Below are positions 34,869 to 43,376 of a stretch of DNA of 64,000 nucleotides, one piece after another. Source of the DNA: Mesobacillus harenae (GTDB taxonomy: Bacteria > Bacillota > Bacilli > Bacillales > Cytobacillaceae); assembly GCF_013343715.1 (NCBI RefSeq), contig NZ_JABUNR010000004.1, forward strand, positions 124,001 to 188,000, in the 5' to 3' direction. Each line of letters begins with the position of its first letter. The stretch's first letter is position 1. The position numbers were made by a program, and so were the translations under genes. Below the pieces are notes generated by a model, which searched no databases, was not told where the DNA came from, and saw only the letters and a list, made by a program, of their open reading frames with translations.

Positions 34869-34903
34869 GAAAAGCCTTGCGTGCGCACGTAAGGCTTTTT
34901 CAA
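34869..34903 (+). terminator. Terminator between flp and the rest of the tad genes
   Basis: AAAAGCCTT-CGT pairs with ACG-AAGGCTTTTT around GCGC with small internal mismatches, followed by CAATAAAAAA. It probably limits read-through so that the pilin is made in excess over the assembly machine. Confidence 0.75.
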
Positions 34904-34938
34904 TAAAAAACCCTTTTTATGAAATGAGGGAAAGACCA

Positions 34939-35460
34939 TTGTGGATTAATCTCTTTTTAATCATCTTGTTGACGACTTGTGTCATTACTGACTGGCGTGA
35001 ACGAAAAATTTACAACAAAGTCCTTTTTCCGTTTCTGGTAATTGCCTTAGCGTACCATATTATAACAGGGGGCTGGATAGGACTTGCCGATACGTTGACT
35101 GGAACAGTTGTTGGATTTTCAATTCTGCTTATTCCTTACTTTATGGGAGGAATGGGAGCAGGAGACGTAAAGCTTTTGGCCGTAATCGGTGCGCTAAAGG
35201 GGACCGGCTTTGTGCTTATGACTGCCCTGTACATGGGGATTATTGGCGGTATCATCGGGATCCTTGTCCTATTATTCCGAAGTGGCGCGAAAGCACGCTT
35301 ACTCCATTTCGCATTCATGTTTATTGGGGTGAAGCATGGAGTTAAATTCCCGTTTACTATGGATAAAGAAGCTCTGAAAACAACGTACCCATACGGAATT
35401 GCTATCGCTGCAGGAGCAATCATTGCAATTAGTGTCACACCAGGAGGCTTCTTCTCATGA
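34939..35460 (+). CDS. tadV: Prepilin peptidase TadV/CpaA
   Basis: A 173-residue type IV leader peptidase (A24 family). Two catalytic aspartates are visible, in CVITDWRERKIYN near residue 18 and in MGAGDVKLLAVIGALKG near residue 72, set among about five membrane helices. It cleaves Flp and the pseudopilins TadE and TadG. I prefer the TTG at 34939, with GAGGG 8 bases upstream; the ATG at 34924 has no ribosome site and covers that GAGGG. Its stop overlaps the start of tadE. Confidence 0.88.
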   Translation: MWINLFLIILLTTCVITDWRERKIYNKVLFPFLVIALAYHIITGGWIGLADTLTGTVVGFSILLIPYFMGGMGAGDVKLLAVIGALKGTGFVLMTALYMGIIGGIIGILVLLFRSGAKARLLHFAFMFIGVKHGVKFPFTMDKEALKTTYPYGIAIAAGAIIAISVTPGGFFS

Positions 35461-35840
35461 GGAAGGATGAAAGTGGGCAATCAATGGTTGAGATGGCCCT
35501 CATTCTACCGATTCTTCTTTTGTTAGTCGTTGGAATTTTTGACTTGGGCCGATTAATTTATTCCTATGCGCATTTACACCAGGCTGCCCAGGAAACGGTA
35601 CGTGTAGGATCACTAGGAGATAATGATGCAGAAATTACATTGTTTGCCCGGAATTATATTCATTTGGGCGATGCGAGCCAGCTTCAAGTAGGAATAACTC
35701 CGCAAGAAACAGTCCGGCATTCCGGTGATTACATGACAGTGACTCTAACTTATCCCTTAGAATTATTTACTCCTCTTTTAGGACGTATCCTTCCGTCTCC
35801 AACATTCATCACAACAGATTCCACCATAAGGGTTGAGTGA
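35457..35840 (+). CDS. tadE: TadE-like pseudopilin
   Basis: A 127-residue minor pilin. The leader RKDESG is followed by the prepilin-type motif G/QSMVEMALILPILLLLVV, then a hydrophobic helix and an extracellular domain typical of TadE (FDLGRLIYSYAHLHQAAQET). The ATG lies in the ATGA overlap with tadV. Together with the next gene it probably forms the pilus initiation or tip complex. Confidence 0.85.
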   Translation: MRKDESGQSMVEMALILPILLLLVVGIFDLGRLIYSYAHLHQAAQETVRVGSLGDNDAEITLFARNYIHLGDASQLQVGITPQETVRHSGDYMTVTLTYPLELFTPLLGRILPSPTFITTDSTIRVE

Positions 35841-35851
35841 GGTGCAATGAA

Positions 35852-36769
35852 TTGAGCCGAATTGTAAAAAAACTGCTAAACCGTCAACAAGGAAATGTGC
35901 TGCTCTTGTTCTCGCTGGCATTAATGTGTTTGATGGGAATGGCTGGACTTGCACTTGACGGCAGCTTAATTTATATGACGAAAAGCCACCTGCAGAAAAC
36001 AGCGAATGCAGCAGTTTTATCCGGGGCACAGGAGCTCACTAATCAAGAGGCAAAGGTTACGGTTGTTGTCAACGATATACTGGCCTCCCATGGAGAAGCT
36101 GATTCCCTTCAAAGCTTGGGGATAGAAATGGAGAAAAGAGTAGAGGTTAGTCTTTCTAAACCGATCTCACTAAACTTTATGCGGCTATTTGGGTTTGACA
36201 CGATTAATGTGCCCGCTGATGCATCAGCAGAACTAAATGCAATGGGCAGAGCAGCAGGCGCTGCACCTCTAGGAATTGATGAACGGATCACACTCGAATA
36301 TTACACGCCTTATCAATTAAAGGTAGACTCATCTGACGTTGACACAGGGAATTTTGGTATTTTGGCTTTAGGTGTTCCAGGGGCAAATACCTATGAAGAT
36401 AATCTGCGGTTTGGGTATAAGGATGAACTGAGGGTAAACGATGTGATTGATACACAGACCGGAAACATAGCTGACAAGACTAGGAGTTCCATTCAGGAAC
36501 GCATAAATGGATGTTCACTCACTTATGAACAGGCGATTGACCGCGAATGCTCCCGAGTAATTCTAATTCCTGTCTACAAGCCTTATCTGCAGGACAGCAA
36601 CCAGTTAAAATCAATCCAAATCACCGGGTTTGCGTATTTTTACATCACAGACCCGATGAGCCATAATGATACATCCATAAAAGGGATGTTCATTAAGAAG
36701 ACGGGAACCGGTTATCAAGAAGACGGCAGCGTTCTAAGAGGTGCTTACAGCATCCGATTAGCAAGGTAG
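35852..36769 (+). CDS. TadG-like pilus assembly protein
   Basis: A 305-residue protein with an N-terminal TadG-like segment: RQQGNVLLLFSLALMCLMGM, one membrane helix, then LALDGSLIYMTKSHLQKTAN, the TadG_N signature of an extracellular region starting with L-x-x-D-x-x-x-x-Y. The rest is predicted extracellular and lacks a von Willebrand factor domain. I use the TTG at 35852, preceded by GAGGTG; a GTG at 35837 overlaps that site. It stands directly after tadE, so it is likely a minor component of the pilus. Confidence 0.78.
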   Translation: MSRIVKKLLNRQQGNVLLLFSLALMCLMGMAGLALDGSLIYMTKSHLQKTANAAVLSGAQELTNQEAKVTVVVNDILASHGEADSLQSLGIEMEKRVEVSLSKPISLNFMRLFGFDTINVPADASAELNAMGRAAGAAPLGIDERITLEYYTPYQLKVDSSDVDTGNFGILALGVPGANTYEDNLRFGYKDELRVNDVIDTQTGNIADKTRSSIQERINGCSLTYEQAIDRECSRVILIPVYKPYLQDSNQLKSIQITGFAYFYITDPMSHNDTSIKGMFIKKTGTGYQEDGSVLRGAYSIRLAR

Positions 36770-36779
36770 GTGAAGAAAA

Positions 36780-37499
36780 GTGCGGACAAAAGTAGTCCTA
36801 TTGCTAGCTCTTATTATGGGGGCTATTACAACGGTATTATTCTTTCAGTATATGAAGTCGTACGATGCAGCAGAAACCGTAACGGCTGAAAGCACTATTG
36901 GAGTAGTCATCGCGAAAGAGCAAATCAGCAAAAATGAACGGATCCCTGCAGAAAAACTAGAAATGCAGCAGTTACCGGAAAAGTCTGTGCACACCGGAAC
37001 GGCTAAAACCATAGATGAGGCCGCAGGAATGATCGCAACGGCAGATATCATCGAAGGAGAGCCAGTAATGCTTCATCGCCTCGTATCCGAGAAATCCGAG
37101 ACAATTTTTGTTTCGCGAAAGGTTAGGGAAGGGTTTCGTGCCGTATCAGTGGGAGTCAACTTCACTCAGTCAGTTTCGAATTTGATTGAACCGGAAGACG
37201 AGGTTGATGTTATTTTTACAAAGCTCAAAAAGGATGAGAAAAATGAAACGGCTGCATCGTCTGTCATCCTGTTGGAAAAGGTGAGGGTTCTGGCTGTCGG
37301 CAGGAAGCTTATAGCTCCTGAAGATAAAGAAGAGTTATATGCAGAATACAGCTCGGTTACGCTGGAATTAACACCAGGTGACTCTGTCAAACTGGTAAAC
37401 TCAAGCCAGGAAGGAAGCATTCACTTTATTCTGCAGCAGCGTCCGCCAGCAGAGAGCAGTACCGCCGAAATGCAGTCAGAACAGGAAGCAGCATTATAA
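36780..37499 (+). CDS. cpaB: CpaB/RcpC pilus assembly protein
   Basis: A 239-residue protein with an N-terminal membrane helix (VVLLLALIMGAITTVLFFQY) and an extracytoplasmic SAF domain (GVVIAKEQISKNERIPAEKL, then GMIATADIIEGEPVMLHRLV) followed by the RcpC region (GFRAVSVGVNFTQSVSNLIE, PEDEVDVIF). In Gram-negative bacteria CpaB works with the secretin; here no secretin gene exists, as expected for a single-membrane cell. It starts with GTG, AGGTGAAG upstream, 10 bases after the TadG-like gene. Confidence 0.85.
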   Translation: MRTKVVLLLALIMGAITTVLFFQYMKSYDAAETVTAESTIGVVIAKEQISKNERIPAEKLEMQQLPEKSVHTGTAKTIDEAAGMIATADIIEGEPVMLHRLVSEKSETIFVSRKVREGFRAVSVGVNFTQSVSNLIEPEDEVDVIFTKLKKDEKNETAASSVILLEKVRVLAVGRKLIAPEDKEELYAEYSSVTLELTPGDSVKLVNSSQEGSIHFILQQRPPAESSTAEMQSEQEAAL

Positions 37500-37529
37500 T
37501 TATTTGTAACAATAGGGAAGGTGAATGTA

Positions 37530-38393
37530 ATGGCGAGCCAGGAACGAACTCAAACTGCAGTTGGACAAGATCCGCCGAAACGAGGAGAAATTATAGCGGT
37601 CTGCAGTGCAAAGGGCGGCGTGGGTCGGACGACGCTGACTGTTAATACAGCTGCTGCGTTTTATAAAAACAATCGGTCCGTGGGTGTATTGGACGGAGAC
37701 TATCAATTTGGGGACGTCAGCCTTGCTTTAGACCTGCAGTCAGCTTTTACCGTCAAAGAAGTGGTAGAAGGAATTGAGAATCTTGACCCCTATGGATTAC
37801 AAGGCTATATCAGCAGCCATGAAAGCGGTGTGAAGGTTTTGGCAGCTCCTGAGCGGCCTGAATTCGCCGACCTTGTTACAAAAGAGCATACGAACCTAAT
37901 CTTAGATCTGATGGCTTCTTTATATGATTACGTGCTGGTTGACACTAGTGTGGGGCTTAGTGATAACACTCTTAATTTTATTGAAAAAGCAGACCAGGTA
38001 CTTCTCGTGACAAATCTTGAGATGGCAACTTTAAAAAATACGAAACTAATGTTAGAAACCTTTTCGGTTCTAGGGTTGAGAGAAAAGGTGAAAGTCATTA
38101 TTAACCGATCGACTATGCAAAGTGTCATATTAGCATCTGATGCAGCTGCAATTCTAAATGAAGAGGAGCCAATATATATCCCGAACGATTTTCAAATCTG
38201 CTCTCAATCTCTTAATATCGGAATTCCTTTTGTTATCAATCAAGGAAAATCAGAGGTTGCGAAAGCTGTATTTAAAATGGCTGAACGGATAAGCACAAGG
38301 AGAGAGATAAGTGTGCCGGCAACTAACAATTCATCTTCCTTCTTATCAAAATTACTTCCGAGAAAACGAAGGAAGGGAGGGCGGCTTGTATGA
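37530..38393 (+). CDS. CpaE/TadZ-like ParA-family ATPase
   Basis: A 287-residue MinD/ParA-family protein thought to position the Tad machine. The deviant Walker A motif reads SAKGGVGRTTLTVN near residue 25: the signature lysine of KGG is kept, but the second lysine of the P-loop is an arginine. Later motifs include GVLDGDYQFGDVSLALDLQS near residue 52 and YDYVLVDTSVGLSDNT near residue 134. TadZ proteins are known to be atypical in this loop, so a changed or weak ATPase is plausible. It starts at the ATG at 37530, after GGGAAGGTGA, and overlaps cpaF by 4 bases. Confidence 0.83.
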   Translation: MASQERTQTAVGQDPPKRGEIIAVCSAKGGVGRTTLTVNTAAAFYKNNRSVGVLDGDYQFGDVSLALDLQSAFTVKEVVEGIENLDPYGLQGYISSHESGVKVLAAPERPEFADLVTKEHTNLILDLMASLYDYVLVDTSVGLSDNTLNFIEKADQVLLVTNLEMATLKNTKLMLETFSVLGLREKVKVIINRSTMQSVILASDAAAILNEEEPIYIPNDFQICSQSLNIGIPFVINQGKSEVAKAVFKMAERISTRREISVPATNNSSSFLSKLLPRKRRKGGRLV

Positions 38394-39817
38394 GTTTATT
38401 AAGCAGAATACAGGAGAAAAATCAGCAGTCAGCTGAATCACCAAATCCTGGGAAACCACAGCAAAGCCAGCCTGTTCAGGTCAAAGATGGTGATATCAGA
38501 ACGGCATTCAGAGAAAATATCAAGCCAGAGCTAAAAAAGGCAAATACACCGAAAAAGAATGATAAGCACCAAGAACTGAAAAACCTGCTCCATAAAAAAA
38601 TCTTAACGGAGCTTAAGGAAGACAATGTAGAAGAGATCATAAAACAGCTGGATAGCATGGCTCTCGAAATTATAAAGGAAAATGAGACCTTTAGAGGACA
38701 TATTGACCGAAAAAAAGTTATTGAGGAGCTTGCCAATGACTTAACGGGATTCGGTCCGATCAACCCCCTTCTCCTGGATGAAGATGTTTCCGAGGTCATG
38801 GTAAATGGTCCTGATCAGGTATATTGCGAACGCAAAGGGAAGCTTGTGCTGACAGCCATACAGTTTCGTGATAATGAGCATGTTATGAGCGTTATTGAAA
38901 AAATTGTTGCACCTATAGGGAGAAGAATCGATGAAAGCTCACCGATGGTTGACGCGCGGCTTCCTGATGGATCGCGGGTAAATGCAATTATCCCTCCGTT
39001 GGCTTTGAAGGGTCCAACGATTACAATCAGGAAATTTTCCAAAGAACCATTTCAGATTGAAGATTTGGTTAACTTTGGTACCCTGACAAGCGAAATGGCT
39101 ATCTTTCTGGATGCCTGTGTCAAGGCAAGGCTAAATATATTTGTCAGTGGTGGGACAGGTTCAGGAAAAACGACGACACTTAATGTCTTATCAAACTTTA
39201 TACCAGAAGATGAGCGGATCGTAACGATTGAGGATGCTGCAGAACTTCAGCTGGGCCAAGATCATGTTGTCTCGTTGGAGTCACGTCCTCCTAATATTGA
39301 AGGAAAAGGAGCTATTACAATTCGGGACTTGGTAAGAAATTCTTTGAGAATGAGGCCAGATCGGGTTGTGATTGGCGAAGTCCGAGGAGCTGAAGCGCTA
39401 GATATGCTTCAGGCAATGAATACAGGACACGATGGGTCACTTGCTACCGGTCACTCAAATAGCCCGAGAGACATGATTTCCCGTCTTGAAACCATGGTTC
39501 TCCTTGCGGGGGTTGAGCTTCCGGTTAAAGCCATTCGTGAGCAAATCTCCGGTGCAATTGACCTTATTATACAGCAGACCCGTTTAAAGGATGGTTCCCG
39601 CAAAATTGTGAATATCACCGAAGTACAAGGGATGGAAGGTGATGTAATCGTTCTGCAAGATATTTTTTCTTTTAGTCAGGATGGAATGACTCCTGAAGGG
39701 AAAATCATTGGCAGATTATTGCCAACAGGAGTTAGGCCGAAATTTTATGACAGATTTGAAGCATCAAACATACATATACCAGCCAGCGTCTTTATTGAAG
39801 CAGAGGTATGGACATGA
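38390..39817 (+). CDS. cpaF: Tad secretion ATPase CpaF/TadA
   Basis: A 475-residue hexameric VirB11-like ATPase that drives pilus assembly. After a charged, poorly conserved N-terminal region it has Walker [17 protein letters not shown] near residue 259, an ASP box ([13 protein letters not shown]), the Walker B region [20 protein letters not shown] near residue 323 and the His box [19 protein letters not shown] near residue 343. It is a full-length member. The start ATG overlaps the end of the cpaE-like gene, and the end overlaps tadB. Confidence 0.93.
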   Translation: MSLLSRIQEKNQQSAESPNPGKPQQSQPVQVKDGDIRTAFRENIKPELKKANTPKKNDKHQELKNLLHKKILTELKEDNVEEIIKQLDSMALEIIKENETFRGHIDRKKVIEELANDLTGFGPINPLLLDEDVSEVMVNGPDQVYCERKGKLVLTAIQFRDNEHVMSVIEKIVAPIGRRIDESSPMVDARLPDGSRVNAIIPPLALKGPTITIRKFSKEPFQIEDLVNFGTLTSEMAIFLDACVKARLNIFVSGGTGSGKTTTLNVLSNFIPEDERIVTIEDAAELQLGQDHVVSLESRPPNIEGKGAITIRDLVRNSLRMRPDRVVIGEVRGAEALDMLQAMNTGHDGSLATGHSNSPRDMISRLETMVLLAGVELPVKAIREQISGAIDLIIQQTRLKDGSRKIVNITEVQGMEGDVIVLQDIFSFSQDGMTPEGKIIGRLLPTGVRPKFYDRFEASNIHIPASVFIEAEVWT

Positions 39818-40776
39818 TGATTTATATTATTCTAGTCTTTTTTTTGCTGACTTGCTTTTTCTTGTTTTCCTTTATATTTGGGACTTTGCTCAGATCGGAT
39901 AAAAGAATTGAGAACAGAATGAAAAGGTACTTAACTTCGCCCGAAACAAAACTTACTAACAAGCAGCTAAATGTTTTTTATCAGCTGAAGCTTGCCAAGA
40001 ATGGAATCCGAAAAAGTGTCCTTACAAAAGAAAAGAATAATAAGCTCGAGGTATCGATTGCTCGCTCCGGCCTCCCATTAAAGCCCGAAGAATATATTCT
40101 GTTTCAATGGATCAGTATTGGATTTACGGGTGGTATATTTGGGCTAGTGACCGATAACTGGCTTTTCGTCGGAGTTGGAGCCTTACTAGGCCTCTGGATT
40201 CCCAAGTGGTACATCAAGAAAAAACAGCATGATAGGCTTGTTAAATTTAATGAGAGCCTCCCAGATATGATTACTACTATTGTAGGGTCACTCAGAGCAG
40301 GCTTCAGTTTCCCGCAGGCCCTCAAAACCGTCGGGGAGGAAGCACAGTCCCCAGTGAAGGAAGAAGTTGAACGCCTTTTGAAGGAAATGCAGTACGGAAG
40401 TTCTCTTGAGGAATCTCTGCTTGAACTTTACGAAAGGATGCCTAGCGAGGATCTAGACCTTATGATCCAGGCTATTTTAATTCAAAGACAGGTTGGCGGC
40501 AACCTTGCGACAGTATTGGATAAAATCGTCGAAACGATTCGTGACCGGACCAGAATCCAAAGGCAGATTAAGACATTAACAGCTCAAGGGAGAATGTCAG
40601 GAATTGTGATCGGGTTATTGCCCATAGTTTTGGCCTTTATCCTGTATGTAATTGAGCCAGATTATATTGGTACCCTGTTCCGCCATCCAATCGGAATTGG
40701 ACTTTTGGTTGCAGCAGTTGTTTCAGGGATGATCGGCTTAGTGCTGATAAAAAAAATAACGACTATTGAGGTGTAA
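39814..40776 (+). CDS. tadB: Tad inner-membrane platform protein TadB
   Basis: A 320-residue type II secretion F-domain protein with four membrane segments. The T2SF domain spans roughly residues 150-275: LPDMITTIVGSLRAGFSFPQ, then GSSLEESLLELYERMPSEDL and AILIQRQVGGNLATVLDKIV. It forms the membrane platform that works with CpaF. Possible ATGs are at 39808, 39814 and 39817; 39814 has AGAGGT 6 bases upstream. It overlaps the cpaF stop codon. Confidence 0.9.
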   Translation: MMIYIILVFFLLTCFFLFSFIFGTLLRSDKRIENRMKRYLTSPETKLTNKQLNVFYQLKLAKNGIRKSVLTKEKNNKLEVSIARSGLPLKPEEYILFQWISIGFTGGIFGLVTDNWLFVGVGALLGLWIPKWYIKKKQHDRLVKFNESLPDMITTIVGSLRAGFSFPQALKTVGEEAQSPVKEEVERLLKEMQYGSSLEESLLELYERMPSEDLDLMIQAILIQRQVGGNLATVLDKIVETIRDRTRIQRQIKTLTAQGRMSGIVIGLLPIVLAFILYVIEPDYIGTLFRHPIGIGLLVAAVVSGMIGLVLIKKITTIEV

Positions 40777-40782
40777 ACAGCC

Positions 40783-41703
40783 ATGATGTACCTCACCTTC
40801 TTTTTATTTATTAGTCTTTTTTCATACGGGCTATTATTAAGCAAAGCTGAAAAAAATCAGCATGTTGAGCAGCGCATGGAAGCTTTCATAACTGGCAGAA
40901 AGGACGGGAAACTTCCAGGCAGAGATGCGGAAAGTCATCCATCATTATTTAGGCGGCTTATTTTGCCGATATGGAGTGATTTTAAAAGAAGTTTTAAAAG
41001 GAGAATGCCGGGGGAAAAAGAAGCAAAGCTAGAAAAAAAATTACAGATGGCCGGCAGCCCGTTTGGGATTACGCCAGTAGACTTTCGTCTGCTGCAAATC
41101 GCTCTTCTTTTCACTCTTCCGCTCGCGTTTGGCGGGTATGCTTGGGTTCTGGGTGTGGGTGCCGGTCCCAAAATGATTTTTATAATCACAGGAATTGTCG
41201 TTGCAATTGTGCTTCCTAATTTTTATTTACAACAAAAAATGAAAACAAGAAATCATCATGCATTGCGGGAGCTGCCAGACGTCCTAGACCTGCTGACAGT
41301 CAGCCTGGAGGCTGGGCTAGGTTTTGATGCGGCCGTCAACAAAGTGGTATCGAAAAAAGGCGGAGTGATTGCGAGTGAATTTCACCGCTGCCTAGAAGAA
41401 ATGAGACTTGGAAAAACTAGGCGGGAGGCTTTATCAGGAATAAGGGACCGTTTAAGTGTTGATGAAGTACGCGCTTTCATTGGAAGTATTTTACAGGCCG
41501 AAAAGCTCGGTATCGGCATGGTTCTTGTTTTAAGAGTCCAATCAAATGAGGTCCGTGAACAGAGAAAACAGCGAGCAGAAGAAGCGGCTATGAAGGCACC
41601 GATAAAAATGCTTTTTCCACTTGTACTATTTATATTTCCCAGCTTGTTTATCGTGTTGCTTGGCCCTGCGCTGATTCAATTTATTGAAACGTTTCAAAAA
41701 TAG
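40783..41703 (+). CDS. tadC: Tad inner-membrane platform protein TadC
   Basis: A 306-residue partner of TadB, also a T2SF-domain protein. Its domain is LPDVLDLLTVSLEAGLGFDA near residue 165, GKTRREALSGIRDRLSVDEV near residue 208 and IGSILQAEKLGIGMVLVLRV near residue 232, with membrane helices before and after. It starts 6 bases after tadB. It is the last gene of the Tad cluster; no terminator follows, and yisK begins about 100 bases later. Confidence 0.9.
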   Translation: MMYLTFFLFISLFSYGLLLSKAEKNQHVEQRMEAFITGRKDGKLPGRDAESHPSLFRRLILPIWSDFKRSFKRRMPGEKEAKLEKKLQMAGSPFGITPVDFRLLQIALLFTLPLAFGGYAWVLGVGAGPKMIFIITGIVVAIVLPNFYLQQKMKTRNHHALRELPDVLDLLTVSLEAGLGFDAAVNKVVSKKGGVIASEFHRCLEEMRLGKTRREALSGIRDRLSVDEVRAFIGSILQAEKLGIGMVLVLRVQSNEVREQRKQRAEEAAMKAPIKMLFPLVLFIFPSLFIVLLGPALIQFIETFQK

Positions 41704-41805
41704 TTCGGAGGCTCAGAATTGAACAGATTTTATCTCGATGGACACAGGAATATACACGGTTGGTATCGAAAAAAGGAAGTGATAGAAGAAAAAGAGGTGG
41801 AGAGT

Positions 41806-42714
41806 ATGAAGTTTGTAACAGCAAATGATCAATTGGGCTCATTTGTAGGGCTAGTAAGCAATGATGACAATATGGTACTACCGTTGGGACGTACAGACCT
41901 AAAGCGAAACGGTGAAAATCAAATCCCTGATACCTTGCTTGGCTGCATTTCCCAAGGAAACGCTTTTCTGGATAAAGCAAAGTCGTTAGCAGAATGGGCA
42001 GACTTGCAGTCGGATGAAAATCAATATTATCTTCCGATTCAGTCAGTTGAATTAGAGTCACCAATCCCAAGGCCAGCTAAAAATATTTTCTGTGTGGGGA
42101 AGAATTATGCTGAACATGCGATTGAGATGGGAAGCAAAGACGATATACCTGAACACATAATGGTCTTCACAAAGGCACCGACTTCAGTTATTGGGCATAA
42201 TCAAACCATCTTGCCGCATCACGAAGTAACCAGCGAGCTCGATTATGAAGGTGAACTTGCGGTTATCATTGGGAAAAAAGGCCGGAGGATCTCGAAGGAA
42301 GAAGCACTGGATTATGTGTTTGGCTATACGATTGTGAACGATATAACAGCAAGAGACCTGCAGGCGAAGCATAAGCAGTTTTTTATCGGGAAAAGTCTTG
42401 ATACATCCTGTCCAATTGGGCCATGGGTTGTTCACTCTTCGGTGGTTAAAAATCCAAATCAGTTGAATATACAAACGGCGGTTAACGGAGAAATCAGACA
42501 AAATGCGAATACAGAACAGTTTATTTTTCCAATTGAAGAGATTATATCTATCTTATCAAAGGGTATGACTCTTGAGGCTGGGGATATTATAGCAACTGGG
42601 ACGCCTGCTGGTGTTGGCAAGGGTTTCAATCCACCACGTTATCTTAAATCCGGGGATGAAATTAAAATAACAGTTGAAAAAGTTGGAACATTGATCAATA
42701 AAGTTGGCTATTAA
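41806..42714 (+). CDS. yisK: Fumarylacetoacetate-hydrolase-family enzyme YisK
   Basis: A 302-residue protein of the FAH superfamily. The central motif KNIFCVGKNYAEHAIEMGSK near residue 88, LDYEGELAVVIGKKGRRI-like segment (here LDYEGELAVIIGKKGRRISK) near residue 145 and FIGKSLDTSCPIGP near residue 190 carry the metal-binding glutamates and aspartate. B. subtilis YisK is an oxaloacetate decarboxylase that also associates with Mbl and cell shape; this one keeps the same core. I start at the ATG at 41806 with GAGGTGGAG upstream. A TTG at 41719 with its own GGAGG is in frame and would add 29 residues. Confidence 0.9.
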   Translation: MKFVTANDQLGSFVGLVSNDDNMVLPLGRTDLKRNGENQIPDTLLGCISQGNAFLDKAKSLAEWADLQSDENQYYLPIQSVELESPIPRPAKNIFCVGKNYAEHAIEMGSKDDIPEHIMVFTKAPTSVIGHNQTILPHHEVTSELDYEGELAVIIGKKGRRISKEEALDYVFGYTIVNDITARDLQAKHKQFFIGKSLDTSCPIGPWVVHSSVVKNPNQLNIQTAVNGEIRQNANTEQFIFPIEEIISILSKGMTLEAGDIIATGTPAGVGKGFNPPRYLKSGDEIKITVEKVGTLINKVGY

Positions 42715-42809
42715 AGATTATAAAATTATGTGTCATTATAGGTGAATTTTATGCATTTTACCGAGAATATGGTATGATAACTTAGAATTTACATAAGGAG
42801 GACATGCAG

Positions 42810-43166
42810 ATGACACATGCCCATATTACGGCCTGGCTTTTAGCGCTGATTCTATTTTTCGTTGCCCTGGGGCTGCAAAAAGGCGGAAATGCCAAAGGTG
42901 CCAAAATAGTTCAAATGATACTTAGAGTGCTCTACATTTTGATTCTATTAACAGGAATTATGATGCTTTTCGATCTAACCACCATTAGCATGCTTTATAT
43001 TTTAAAGAGCGCTGTTGGGCTTTGGATAATTGCCCTATTTGAAATTATCCTCGCCCGTACAAGCCGGAATGAGAATGCATCCGTTTTATGGATTCAGTTC
43101 GCCATTGCCCTGGTCCTTGTACTTTATCTAGGTTTTAGCCTTCCATTAGGATTTGATTGGTTTTAA
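42810..43166 (+). CDS. yisL: YisL-family membrane protein (DUF1516)
   Basis: A 118-residue protein with four hydrophobic segments (TAWLLALILFFVALGLQ, VLYILILLTGIMMLF, LKSAVGLWIIALFEIIL and IALVLVLYLGF). It matches the small YisL/DUF1516 family, always close to yisK in Bacillus; function is unknown. AAGGAGG precedes two ATGs, at 42804 and 42810; the second has the better spacing. A terminator follows. Confidence 0.85.
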   Translation: MTHAHITAWLLALILFFVALGLQKGGNAKGAKIVQMILRVLYILILLTGIMMLFDLTTISMLYILKSAVGLWIIALFEIILARTSRNENASVLWIQFAIALVLVLYLGFSLPLGFDWF

Positions 43167-43174
43167 TTAGCATT

Positions 43175-43204
43175 AGCTGCCGCATTTAGGCAGCTTTTTT
43201 CTTT
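43175..43204 (+). terminator. Terminator after yisL
   Basis: AGCTGCC and GGCAGCT form a perfect 7-bp stem around GCATTTA, followed by TTTTTTC. Confidence 0.8.
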
Positions 43205-43376
43205 TAGGGCTCTGTTAAGCCCTCTTTTAAAAAAGGACCGGGCTGTCCTAGTTTCCGTGACTAGTATATTTTATGAATGTGCCTGAATTGTTCTTTTAAT
43301 TGTAATATTTAGAGGAAGAAAAATATGGTATTTTAAGAGCAGGGATATTGGAGAAATACTAGATTTGGAGAAAATC

